Source of the DNA: Arthrobacter sp. Leaf337
Lineage (GTDB): Bacteria > Actinomycetota > Actinomycetes > Actinomycetales > Micrococcaceae
Direction of reading: 5' to 3'
DNA length: 64,000 bases
NCBI RefSeq assembly: GCF_001423745.1
Contig: NZ_LMPC01000012.1
Location: forward strand, 65,981 to 129,980
Position numbers and translations under genes: made by a program. Numbering within the stretch: the stretch's first letter is position 1; every line of letters begins with the position of its first letter. Positions 34,489 to 42,352 of this stretch are shown here, piece by piece. The notes below the pieces were generated by a model that saw only the letters and a list, made by a program, of their open reading frames with translations, had not been told where the DNA came from and did no database searches.

Positions 34489-34637
34489 TTATACGCGGGC
34501 TGAAGCGGTGCGCAGGTTGCCGTAGTAGAAGCCTGTGGCTGCTACGTCGGCCCCCAGATAGAACGAGCCCCACCCCATGCAGACTGTGCCGCTCAGGTAG
34601 GATCCGGAAGCGCCGTTACTGTTGGTCCACTGGAGTG
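34489..34637 (-). pseudogene. C-terminal fragment of an unknown, probably exported protein
   Basis: The minus-strand frame ending at TAA 34489-34491 reads TLQWTNSNGASGSYLSG, then TVCMGWGSFYLGADVAATGF and YYGNLRTASARV. The composition (aromatic, Gly, Ser, Thr) is that of a beta-rich protein tail rather than a chance reading. It has no start of its own and joins the DJ-1 fragment out of frame, so it is the tail of a gene whose front is lost. It ends 28 bp before the lipoprotein start, as if both once formed an operon. Confidence 0.5.
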
Positions 34638-34793
34638 TGGCCGGCCGCCCTGGATGGACGCGAAGTCGACGAAATGCCCGGAATCCTTGAAGACCTTCCA
34701 GGGATATGCCGCCTCGGCCACGTTGTAGCCGGTCTTCTCTCCGGTATCGCCGATCTCGGAAACGCAGGTCAGAACCATGAGGATTTTCTTCAT
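34638..34793 (-). pseudogene. Truncated DJ-1/PfpI-family gene (N-terminal 52 codons)
   Basis: It starts MKKILMVLTCVSEIGDTGEK and continues YPWKVFKDSGHFVDFASIQGG, a clear match to the first 50 residues of DJ-1/PfpI glyoxalase or chaperone proteins (about 220 residues when whole). After GGRP homology stops and the frame ends at 34593. The nucleophile elbow Cys and the rest of the domain are lost. AGGAG lies 7 nt before ATG 34793, so the front of the gene is otherwise intact. Confidence 0.8.
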
Positions 34794-35297
34794 GAAGTGC
34801 TCCTATCGCCTAAATTCCACCCTAGGCCTAGCCCAAATTAAGGTCTTCCCTCGGCCGGGACGGTGGTGGTCGCCTGCGCCTGAAATCGCCCCCTTCATAG
34901 TCATGGCCCTGCCTCATCTTCGTTAGGCTGAGGGATGTGTGTACAGCAGGGGCCCGGTGATTCACCGGGCCCCCGCGGTCGCATCGTGTGGGGGCGCGCC
35001 GCCTTCGCGCGCCTTCGGACATCGGACATCGGACCACCTTGAACAAGACTATTCCCGCCCTCGCCAAGGCAATAGCCGCCCTGCTGCCGCACACATGGAA
35101 ACCAGAATAGGCTGCACGTGCGATTCCTGCGGGCCCATACATCCCGGGCCGCGCATGGCCCCTTATGAGAACGGACGTTGCGGACAAATGGCCAAGACTG
35201 AACCTAAACCCCATCCAGGCCTGCCTAAGTACTGGTACGGGTACGGGGGTGGAACAAAGAGCTTGTCATCCACGCTTACACTCGTGAGGAGTGGGGC
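34794..35297. other. 504-bp region without a supported gene
   Basis: No reading frame here has a convincing start and protein character. A strong hairpin GGGGCCCGGTG-ATT-CACCGGGCCCC (34949-34973) may be a terminator between the decayed genes and the membrane-protein cluster. A frame from ATG 35190 (MAKTEPKPHPGLPKYWYGYG) reads well for about 20 residues and then degrades; it may be a fragment. Confidence 0.5.
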
Positions 35298-35750
35298 TTG
35301 GGAGGCCACAGTGCCACCGAATCCGCCAACACGGCGAACAGCTTTGTTGGCCAGAGCATCGTTGCCCTGCTGCTGACGGTCCCCGCTATCCTGGCCACTC
35401 TCGGAATACTCTTCGGGATCCTGGCCCTGTTCTTGTCCTTCCCGGATCCGGGGGACTTGGGTATGGGCTTGATCATCATGCTGGGCTCCGCGGTATGCAC
35501 CGTCCTGTTCACGGGCGGCTGGCTCCTGAGCATCAGTTCCCTTCGCGCTGAACTCCGTGCCCGCAAGCTCCGGAAGCCCAAGGGGCTGCCAAAGCCGATG
35601 TACGCCGTCACCGACGAGCAGGCACGCAGATGGTTCGAAGAGCACCCCGGAACCTTGGAGATCACCCGGGAGAACTTCCCGTACAGCACCCGCCCCCTTC
35701 CCGGAGAGCCGGGATATTTCGAACCCAAGAGGACCGACCATGGTTTATGA
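35298..35750 (+). CDS. Hypothetical membrane protein, first of three
   Basis: 150 residues from TTG 35298, chosen because AGGAG lies 6 nt upstream. Two membrane helices (SIVALLLTVPAILATLGILFGILALFL and GLIIMLGSAVCTVLFTGGWLL) are followed by a basic linker and a soluble tail (VTDEQARRWFEEHPGTLEITRENFPY). No family recognised. It overlaps the next gene by 11 nt. Confidence 0.7.
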   Translation: MGGHSATESANTANSFVGQSIVALLLTVPAILATLGILFGILALFLSFPDPGDLGMGLIIMLGSAVCTVLFTGGWLLSISSLRAELRARKLRKPKGLPKPMYAVTDEQARRWFEEHPGTLEITRENFPYSTRPLPGEPGYFEPKRTDHGL

Positions 35751-36207
35751 TCGCGAGCGTGAGCGGCGCAACGATGCCGTGTACGCCGAACACAAGAAGG
35801 CTGTAGCAGCCGGCGAGAAGCGTGTTCTCCGCAGGACCAGCACCGGCGAGCTGCACAGCTACCCCGCTGATGAGATCGGATTCACGCCCGGCCGCGGCCA
35901 GGCCCAGGTCAGCACCTGGTGGGGCATGGGAATACTCATGGTCATTTCGGGGATCGTATTCATCACCATGTGTTGGCTCTTCCAGCGCCCCTTGTGGGAA
36001 GGTGAGCCACCCGAGTGGGGTACATTGTGGCCCATTGGGCTCTCAGGGTTCTTCACTCCGTATGCGTTCGTACTCGCCCGTGACGAATACCGGGCGACCC
36101 AGCTCCGCAAGCGCCACGGATCCCCAAAACCCGGCACCGGCGGCGTCGACATTGATCTCCTTGAGTTGGGGCAGAAAAGCCCCGACCGACCCGACAAGGC
36201 CCGATAG
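35740..36207 (+). CDS. Hypothetical membrane protein, second of three
   Basis: 155 residues from ATG 35740 (MVYDRERERRNDAVYAEHKKAV). A charged N-terminus of about 60 residues leads to two membrane helices (GMGILMVISGIVFITMCWLF and GTLWPIGLSGFFTPYAFVLA) and a polar tail. No family recognised. It shares the helix-pair-plus-tail plan with its neighbours and overlaps the preceding gene. Confidence 0.7.
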   Translation: MVYDRERERRNDAVYAEHKKAVAAGEKRVLRRTSTGELHSYPADEIGFTPGRGQAQVSTWWGMGILMVISGIVFITMCWLFQRPLWEGEPPEWGTLWPIGLSGFFTPYAFVLARDEYRATQLRKRHGSPKPGTGGVDIDLLELGQKSPDRPDKAR

Positions 36208-36218
36208 GATTCGTTCCG

Positions 36219-36584
36219 ATGTTCAACCAGGATAAGCAGTTCCGCAGGCCTGACGGCACCCTGTATGACCCGAGCAGCTTCAACGTGCGCCAGTACGAGG
36301 AGCAGTACGGTCCCGGTGGCGTGCCGGAAGGATACTCCATGGATGCCATCACCCCCGTGCAGAGCCCGGGACTGATCATCGCACTCGGAGTCTTCACGTC
36401 GCTCGTCTCCGTCGGCCTGCTCAGTGTGAGCTTCGTGGTTATCGGATCCGGCGGGGAGCTGAAGCTCATCCTGTTTGGGTTCTCGGCAGGCATCGGCGGA
36501 CTGGCGATGTCGGTGCAGGCGTTCAGAATCGCCGTAAAGCGGCGGCGCTGGTTGCGGCAACAACAGACCGGGGCGGCCAGGTGA
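36219..36584 (+). CDS. Hypothetical membrane protein, third of three
   Basis: 121 residues (MFNQDKQFRRPDGTLYDPSSF). The polar N-terminus of about 48 residues is followed by two helices (GLIIALGVFTSLVSVGLLSVSFVVI and LILFGFSAGIGGLAMSVQAF) and a basic end. No family recognised. It starts 11 bp after the second gene, and its stop touches a possible GTG start of the next. Confidence 0.7.
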   Translation: MFNQDKQFRRPDGTLYDPSSFNVRQYEEQYGPGGVPEGYSMDAITPVQSPGLIIALGVFTSLVSVGLLSVSFVVIGSGGELKLILFGFSAGIGGLAMSVQAFRIAVKRRRWLRQQQTGAAR

Positions 36585-36622
36585 ACGTCCCGGCACGCCC
36601 CCCTAACGAAACAGGACCATCC

Positions 36623-36928
36623 GTGATCACAGTGCACCTTCGATATGAGATCGATTCAAGCAAGCTCGCTGACTTTGAAGAATATGGACGGCGGTGGATC
36701 CGCCTCGTCAACAGGCTGGGCGGAGCGCATCACGGCTATTTCCTTCCGAGCGAAGGTGACAGCGACGAGGCCTTCGCCCTGTTCACCTTCCCGTCACTCG
36801 CCGACTACGAGAAGTACCGATCGGCGGCGGCTGTGGATCCCGAGTGCATCGAGGCCTACCGATTCGCGACGGAAACAAACTGCATCCGACGGTACGAGCG
36901 AAGGTTCCTCTCACCCATGTTCGAATAA
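36623..36928 (+). CDS. NIPSNAP-family protein
   Basis: About 101 residues from GTG 36623 (VITVHLRYEIDSSKLADFEEYGRRWI), preceded by ACAGGA; GTG 36581 would add 14 residues. VNRLGGAHHGYFLPSEGDSDEAFALFTFPSLADYEKYR and the ending RRYERRFLSPMF are the typical NIPSNAP dimeric ferredoxin-like fold. Role in bacteria poorly known; many small monooxygenase-like or stress proteins share it. Confidence 0.85.
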   Translation: MITVHLRYEIDSSKLADFEEYGRRWIRLVNRLGGAHHGYFLPSEGDSDEAFALFTFPSLADYEKYRSAAAVDPECIEAYRFATETNCIRRYERRFLSPMFE

Positions 36929-36956
36929 CCGGCGCAGAGGATGACAGGGTGGACTT

Positions 36957-37061
36957 CTAGTGGTGGGACCTCGCTCGGATGATCCCGGCTGATAGCCCGG
37001 CAGCGGCTATCAGGGATCCAAGCATGATGGCTACGCCTGAGAAGTAGTCAGTGATCGTCAT
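36957..37061 (-). CDS. Possible 34-residue single-pass membrane protein
   Basis: A short frame reads MTITDYFSGVAIMLGSLIAA, then AGLSAGIIRARSHH. One hydrophobic helix with a positive C-terminal end is what small bacterial membrane proteins look like. GGAAGG lies 9 nt before ATG 37061. Convergent with the NIPSNAP gene (29 bp gap). Expression evidence would be needed; comparable tiny ORFs arise by chance. The rest of 36929-37248 holds no other gene. Confidence 0.45.
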   Translation of the reverse strand: MTITDYFSGVAIMLGSLIAAAGLSAGIIRARSHH

Positions 37062-37248
37062 TTCGGTACACCTTCCATCTAGTGGTGCACCGAAGCTACC
37101 CGCCCAACCTCCGGGTTAGCGCAGGATCGCCGCGGGCTTTGCTCACAATTGGGTTACGGGACCGGCGATGCACCGCTTCCCTTGTGCTGCCGCGTCCCGC
37201 CGGACACCATGGAGGGACACCCGTCAACAGCACCAAGGAGTGGACTCG

Positions 37249-37839
37249 ATGCTGCGAATGCTGATTATTGGTCCTCCCGGCTGCGGGAAAGGTACCCAGG
37301 CGGACCGCCTGGCACGGCACCTGGGCATCACCGGGGTGTCCACCGGAGATGTCTTCCGCGAACATGTGAAGAACCTGACGCCGCTTGGTCAGGAGGTCAA
37401 GGAGCATCTGGACGGCGGCGACCTAGTGCCGGACGGCCTGACAAACCGCATGGTGCGGGACCGCCTGGAGCAGGACGACGTGCGGGACGGATTCCTGCTG
37501 GACGGGTATCCCCGCAACACCTCTCAGCTGGCTGAACTGGACACCATGCTTACCGCCAGCGGGCAGTCCCTGGATGTGGCACTTCAATTGACGGCGGACG
37601 ATACCGAACTCGTCCGCCGCGTCCTCCAACGAGCCACATTGACCGGTCGCAGCGACGATACCGAGGATGTGATCCGGCACCGCTTGAAGCTGTACTACCG
37701 CGAGACCGAGCCGGTGGCCGCGATGTACTCAGCGCGCGGGATCCTCCTGAGCGTGGACGGCATGGGCAGCGAGGACGAGGTCTTCGACCAACTGCTCGCG
37801 GCACTCCGGGAGTCATTCCCTTCAGCTGTGCCCGAGTGA
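37249..37839 (+). CDS. Adenylate kinase, short-LID paralogue
   Basis: 196 residues from ATG 37249 (MLRMLIIGPPGCGKGTQADRLA), with AGGAG 8 nt upstream. The P-loop GPPGCGKGT, the AMP-binding STGDVFREHV, DGYPRNTSQLAEL and an R-x-DD-x2-VI-RL LID-hinge stretch (GRSDDTEDVIRHRLKLYY) are present. The LID is short and has no zinc cysteines. The main adk of actinobacteria lies with secY in the ribosomal-protein region, so this copy is probably an extra one. The substrate could be another NMP. Confidence 0.85.
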   Translation: MLRMLIIGPPGCGKGTQADRLARHLGITGVSTGDVFREHVKNLTPLGQEVKEHLDGGDLVPDGLTNRMVRDRLEQDDVRDGFLLDGYPRNTSQLAELDTMLTASGQSLDVALQLTADDTELVRRVLQRATLTGRSDDTEDVIRHRLKLYYRETEPVAAMYSARGILLSVDGMGSEDEVFDQLLAALRESFPSAVPE

Positions 37840-37843
37840 GCCG

Positions 37844-39301
37844 CTACGCCATCGCCAGAATGTCCGGCCGCCTCGCCGCCCAGGGCCGCAACGCCTCCAC
37901 GGCCGCACCCACTGTGAACACCGTGGCGTCGTCGTAGGGGTGCCCCACGACCTGCACGCCCGTGGGGATGCCGCAGTCCGCCATGCCGCTGGGCACAGCC
38001 AGCACCGGACAGCGGTTGGCGATATTAAACGGCGCGGTCATGTGCCCCTGCCAGTAGTGCTCGAGCTGCAGCCCGCCGGCGTCGATCCCCCCAAGGTACA
38101 TGCCGTCCGCATCCAGGGCCGCTACGGCGGACGCGGGGCAGATCAGGGCATCGAAACCGGCCATCGCGGCGGCCAGCTCAGCCTGCAGGCGGGTCTCGGC
38201 GCGGACGCCGTCCAGGTAGCGGTTTTCTTCGGACGCCCGCCGGGCGTCCGCCATAAAGCGGCGGGTGTAGGGGGCCAGGAGTTCCGTTGCCCCCTCGGTT
38301 TCGTCCTCCATGGCCGGGCCGAGCAGGTAACCGAAGTGCGTGAACATCGTGCGGCTGATGGACTCCGTGGTCCACGGCAGTTCGATCTCCTCAATGACAG
38401 CTCCTGCGTCCCGCAAAGCGTCTGCCACGGCGCGCGTGTTGGCCTCGACGTCGGGCGCCACCGGATAGTTCCCCAGGCGGATGCACAAGGCGATTCGCAT
38501 CCCGGCGACGGACTCCGCGACGGAAGTCCCGCCGTCGGGCGTTTCCCGTCCCGGGACCGCCATCCCGGGCGAGTCCGCGAGTGAGGTGTGGTCCCCCGGG
38601 TGCCTTCCCGCCATGACGTTGGCCAGCAGGGCGGTGTCCGCGACGGTCCGGGCCATGGGCCCGTCGCCGCGGTAGTGGTCGGCGGACAGGGGCGCCAGTC
38701 CGGGGATCCGCCCGTACGGCGCCTTGTAGCCCACCGTTCCCGTGAACGACGCCGGCAGCCGGGTTGAGCCGGCAATGTCTGAGGCCGTGGCCAGCGGAGC
38801 CAGCCCGGCGGCCAGGGCGGCCCCCGAACCGCCCGAGGATCCCCCGGGCGAGAAGTGCAGGTTCCACGGGTTTCGGGTGACTCCCCACAGCGGACTGTGG
38901 GTGACAGTGGCGCAACTGTATTCGGGAGTGGTGGTGCGGGTGTGGACGATCCCGCCGGCACGCCGGATCCGGTCGATGACCGGATGGTCCTCCGCAGCCA
39001 GCTCGTCCTTCCGTGCCACGAGCCCCTGCGAAAGCCTCCGGCCCTTGAGCCCGTGCTTCTCCTTGGCTGCAACCGGCAGACCCAGCAGCGGTGTAAGGTC
39101 CCGGCCGCGGGCGTACTTGGCGGCCGCTTGCCGGGCCGCGGGCAGGGCTTCCTCGAAGAGCGTTTCCGTCAGGGCGTTGATTTCCCCGTTGACGGCTTCG
39201 GTCCGTGCCATCACGGCTTCCATCAGCTCCACCGGGGAGAGCTCCCTGGTACGGAAGAGCCGCAGAGCCGTGGCGGCGTCGAGGTAGTGCAGCTCCGTCA
39301 C
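37844..39301 (-). CDS. Amidase-signature-family amidase
   Basis: 485 residues from GTG 39301. The catalytic triad of the family is visible: Lys in LPVAAKEKHG, Ser in SPGGSSGGSGAALAAGL, and nucleophile Ser in ASDIAGSTRLPASF. It cleaves an amide to acid and ammonia; the substrate is unknown. GTG overlaps the stop of the upstream carbamoyl hydrolase gene (GTGA), so the two are translationally coupled. The frame stays open beyond the start into the upstream gene, without meaning. Confidence 0.9.
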   Translation of the reverse strand: MTELHYLDAATALRLFRTRELSPVELMEAVMARTEAVNGEINALTETLFEEALPAARQAAAKYARGRDLTPLLGLPVAAKEKHGLKGRRLSQGLVARKDELAAEDHPVIDRIRRAGGIVHTRTTTPEYSCATVTHSPLWGVTRNPWNLHFSPGGSSGGSGAALAAGLAPLATASDIAGSTRLPASFTGTVGYKAPYGRIPGLAPLSADHYRGDGPMARTVADTALLANVMAGRHPGDHTSLADSPGMAVPGRETPDGGTSVAESVAGMRIALCIRLGNYPVAPDVEANTRAVADALRDAGAVIEEIELPWTTESISRTMFTHFGYLLGPAMEDETEGATELLAPYTRRFMADARRASEENRYLDGVRAETRLQAELAAAMAGFDALICPASAVAALDADGMYLGGIDAGGLQLEHYWQGHMTAPFNIANRCPVLAVPSGMADCGIPTGVQVVGHPYDDATVFTVGAAVEALRPWAARRPDILAMA

Positions 39302-40530
39302 GCCAGCGCTCCGCCAACGAGCTCCCGCGCCACACCGGTCAGCATGTCGACACCGGCCACCATGTCCTCGTCCGTGGTGAACTCGCGTTCGCAGTGCGAG
39401 ACACCGTCCACGCTGGGGATGAACAGCATGACGGATGGCGCCACCGTGTTCATCGCGACGGAGTCGTGGCCGGCCATGGTCTGGATCCGCCGAGCGGACA
39501 GCCCCAGGTTGGCTGCGACCTTGTCGGCCAGCTCGAGGCCGGCTTCGGGGAAGCGGCGGATGGGGCGGATGTCGAAGTCCTTTACGTTGACCTTGATGTC
39601 GTGTTCGCGGGCCAGGACCTCGATCTTCTCCAGCAGGGTGGCCCGGGCGGCCTGGACGATCCCCGGGTCGCCCGAGCGCAGGTCCGCCACGAGGTGCACC
39701 CTGCGTGCCACCACGATCGGGGAGTTCGGTTCCAAGGTCAGCTGGCCCACGGAGGAAACCAGGGCCTCGTCCTCGAAGTCGCCGGTGACGTCGTGCACCA
39801 TCAGGATGATCTTCGATGCCGCCACCAGGGCGTCGTGCCTGTCGGCCATAGCGGTGGCACCCGTGTGGGACTGCTCCCCCAGCACCTCGATGTCCAGCTT
39901 CTGCGTGTACCAACTGCTGTCCACCAGGCCGATGTTGATGCCTTCGCGCTCCAGGATCCGACCCTGTTCAATATGGATCTCCGCGTAGCCCGCCACGTCC
40001 GGTCCTTCGGCGGCACCCAGGTATCCGATGCCATCCAGGGCCTCGCGGACAGTGACGCCCTGCAGGTCCCGGACGTCGAGCATCCGCTCCCGCTCCAGCA
40101 GGCCGGCGAAGACAGAACTTCCCATGATGCTCGGTGCGAACCGGCCGCCCTCCTCGTTGAACCAGTTCACCACTGCGAGGTTGAAGCGGGGCGCTGCACC
40201 GCCCTCCGCAACCTCCGCAGCCAGCCGGCGTGCCGCGTGCAGTGCTGCGATCACGCCGTAGGCGCCGTCGAAGCGGCCGCCCAGCGGCTGGCTGTCCAGG
40301 TGCGAGCCGATCAGCACGTACGGTGCACCCGGCGTCCACTCCACCAGCCCGAACATGTTGCCGATGCCGTCCACGCGAAGTTCCCACCCGGCGTCGTGCA
40401 CCCAGGCGGCGAACCAGTCGCGCGTCTGCGCGTCCTCGGCCGTGGCCGCCTGGCGGTCGACGCCGTTGTTGGGGGTGGCGCCGATGGTGGCTACGTGGTG
40501 GAAGTCGGAGAGGAAAGCTGCTGAATTCAT
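39298..40530 (-). CDS. M20-type N-carbamoyl-amino-acid hydrolase / allantoate amidohydrolase family
   Basis: 410 residues of the Zn-dependent AmaB/HyuC/AllC group: GSHLDSQPLGGRFDGAYGV (metal His and Asp), NEEGGRFAPSIMGSSVF (catalytic and metal Glu), HIEQGRILE, and GHDSVAMN near the end. It hydrolyses ureido groups (N-carbamoyl amino acids, beta-ureidopropionate, allantoate). The transporter (40573) is upstream and the amidase overlaps downstream. With the aminotransferase and MmsA genes nearby, beta-ureidopropionate is an attractive but unproven substrate. Confidence 0.9.
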   Translation of the reverse strand: MNSAAFLSDFHHVATIGATPNNGVDRQAATAEDAQTRDWFAAWVHDAGWELRVDGIGNMFGLVEWTPGAPYVLIGSHLDSQPLGGRFDGAYGVIAALHAARRLAAEVAEGGAAPRFNLAVVNWFNEEGGRFAPSIMGSSVFAGLLERERMLDVRDLQGVTVREALDGIGYLGAAEGPDVAGYAEIHIEQGRILEREGINIGLVDSSWYTQKLDIEVLGEQSHTGATAMADRHDALVAASKIILMVHDVTGDFEDEALVSSVGQLTLEPNSPIVVARRVHLVADLRSGDPGIVQAARATLLEKIEVLAREHDIKVNVKDFDIRPIRRFPEAGLELADKVAANLGLSARRIQTMAGHDSVAMNTVAPSVMLFIPSVDGVSHCEREFTTDEDMVAGVDMLTGVARELVGGALA

Positions 40531-40572
40531 GGGAAGTCCTTTGTGTATTGCTGTGAAGAGGGCGGGTAGGGC

Positions 40573-41988
40573 TTAGCCCATGCGTCCGCGGGTTTCGGGC
40601 ACCTTCGTGAACAGCACCAGGAGGAGTACGACGACGGCTGCGGCCGCCATGTAGAAGCCCGGCGCATGCGGCACTCCGGTTCCTCCGACGAGGGCGGTGC
40701 CGATGAACGGTGCGGTGCCGCCGAAGAGGGCGTAGGCGCCGTTGTAGCTGATGGCCGCCGAGGTGAAGCGGGTGCGGGTGGTGAAGATCTCGACGAAGAA
40801 GGTGTAGCAACCGCCGCCGTAGATGCAGAGCGCCACCACGAACAGGGACTGTCCCAGCAGGGCCAGGGGCAGGCTGCCGCTGGTCACCAGCATGAAGCTC
40901 GGCACGGACAGAATGGCGAGGGCGAGGGAGCCGGCGATGAGCATCGGCTTGCGGCCGAAGCGGTCCCCGAGGCGGCCGCCGATCGGAAGGAGAATGGCGT
41001 AGAGGGCCAGCGCCGCGGCGTTCACCATGAGCGACTGTTCGCGGCTGAGGTGGCCGGTGGTCTGCACGTAGGAGACGAAGTAGGCCGAGAGGAAGTAGAA
41101 GCCCATGGCTGTCAGGCCCATCACAAAGATGACCTGGACCATGCGGAGGCGGTTCTCGCGGAATGCCTCGCGGACGGGGCTGAATTCCTTGGTCCGCGCC
41201 GCCTTCGCTTCATTGAACGAGTCGCTTTCCACCGTGCGGCTGCGGATCCAGACGCCGAAGAGTGCCAGCGGCAGGGCGAGCAGGAACGGCAGGCGCCAGC
41301 CCCACGCCATGAAAGCTTCGTTGGGCATCGACTGGCTGAGGACCAGGATCATGGTGCCGGCAACCACGGAGGGCAGGGCGGTGGCGGCGATGGTGATGTT
41401 GAGCCAGAATCCGCGCTTGTTGACCGGGGCGTGCTCGAATACGAAGGACGGCGCACCCACGGATTCGCCGCCGGCCGAGAAGCCCTGGACGAGGCGGCAG
41501 AGCACCAGCAGGGCAGGAGCCCAGGCGCCGATCTGGCCGTAGGTGGGCAGGAGTCCCATCAGGGCGGTGGCGCCGCCGATGGCAACCAGCGTGATGGTCA
41601 GGACGCGGCGGCGGCCGATCCTGTCGCCGAGGGCGCCGAAGAACAGGCCGCCGATGGGCCGGACCACGAACGCGACGCCAAACGTGGCGAAGGTGGCCAG
41701 CAGGGCAGCGACGGGGTTGCTGCCGGGGAAGAACAGCTGAGAGAAGATCACGGCGGTGAGGCCGTAGAGGGTGAAGTCGTAGAACTCGATGAACTGGCCG
41801 ATGCTTCCGCCCAGCAGAACGCGCTTCTGCATCTTGGTGGTGCCTGGCTGCCCGGTTCCGAGGCGGGCGGTGTCCTTCTCGAGGGTTGCGGTGCCGGCGC
41901 CGGCGGGGCCCGCAGCGGATGTGTCGAGGCCCGACTCCGCGGCCGGCTGCGGCTGGTTCTTTATGTCGTTGATGGTCATGAGAGCCAC
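40573..41988 (-). CDS. MFS transporter, metabolite:H+ symporter (MHS) type
   Basis: 471 residues with twelve helices. GSIGQFIEFYDFTLYGLTAVIFSQLFFP at helix 1 and the loop GALGDRIGRRRVLTITL mark the MHS branch (shikimate, dicarboxylate and similar symporters), and CRLVQGFSAGGE is conserved in it. It probably takes up the compound degraded by the hydrolase and amidase downstream. The 42.0-42.35 kb upstream region holds a perfect CRP-type box and a LysR-type dyad. Confidence 0.9.
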   Translation of the reverse strand: MALMTINDIKNQPQPAAESGLDTSAAGPAGAGTATLEKDTARLGTGQPGTTKMQKRVLLGGSIGQFIEFYDFTLYGLTAVIFSQLFFPGSNPVAALLATFATFGVAFVVRPIGGLFFGALGDRIGRRRVLTITLVAIGGATALMGLLPTYGQIGAWAPALLVLCRLVQGFSAGGESVGAPSFVFEHAPVNKRGFWLNITIAATALPSVVAGTMILVLSQSMPNEAFMAWGWRLPFLLALPLALFGVWIRSRTVESDSFNEAKAARTKEFSPVREAFRENRLRMVQVIFVMGLTAMGFYFLSAYFVSYVQTTGHLSREQSLMVNAAALALYAILLPIGGRLGDRFGRKPMLIAGSLALAILSVPSFMLVTSGSLPLALLGQSLFVVALCIYGGGCYTFFVEIFTTRTRFTSAAISYNGAYALFGGTAPFIGTALVGGTGVPHAPGFYMAAAAVVVLLLVLFTKVPETRGRMG

Positions 41989-42113
41989 GCTAGGTTCGCC
42001 GTGTTTCCGGTACCCGATGCCGCGTTACGGGAGTTTGAAGAATTTTCCGCGGACGTTGCCGCACTGTTGCTGCGATACACCGGTCCGGACATGCTTCGGA
42101 CACATTGTGTGTG

Positions 42114-42130
42114 ATTCGGAACCATTGAAT
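42114..42130. promoter_or_regulatory. Candidate LysR-type operator
   Basis: ATTC-N9-GAAT, a 17-bp dyad of the T-N11-A type bound by LysR regulators, lies 126 bp before the MHS permease start. The LysR gene is divergent. Assignment is by position and shape only. Confidence 0.4.
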
Positions 42131-42238
42131 CTCCTTTGATCAACATGGTCAGGTCGCTTTGGGGTTTCGGCCAAAGCCGTTTTTGCGGGGTTGTCACCGC
42201 TGGAGGATCCCCGGATCCACCCGGTTGCATCAACTGTG

Positions 42239-42254
42239 TGTGATCCCGTTCACA
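42239..42254. promoter_or_regulatory. CRP/GlxR-type operator between permease and LysR genes
   Basis: TGTGA-TCCCGT-TCACA is a perfect match to the CRP/GlxR consensus, the second such site in the window. It lies between the permease operon and lysR. A perfect 14-bp palindrome AAATCGATCGATTT follows at 42279-42292. The 364-bp interval 41989-42352 has no gene. Confidence 0.7.
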
Positions 42255-42352
42255 TCTGTCCAATTGATTGTTTTTGAGAAATCGATCGATTTTGCCAATA
42301 CCAAAGCCGCGAGAGGAAGCCGGACGAAGGCGGCGTATCCGGCCATGCACGG

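Noticed and set aside
35190..35376. Frame beginning MAKTEPKPHPGLPKYWYGYG
   Set aside because: The first 20 residues look natural but the remainder is low-complexity and overlaps the better supported gene at 35298; at most a fragment.
33099..37248. Search for a second copy of the tRNA-Ser 3' end as an attachment site
   Set aside because: I saw no copy of the tRNA end downstream; only the 14-bp repeats next to the tRNA are present, so a complete genomic island is not shown.
39302..39913. 204-codon extension in frame with the amidase
   Set aside because: It reads through the carbamoyl hydrolase gene in another frame with His/Gly/Arg-rich nonsense; the GTGA overlap start fits better.
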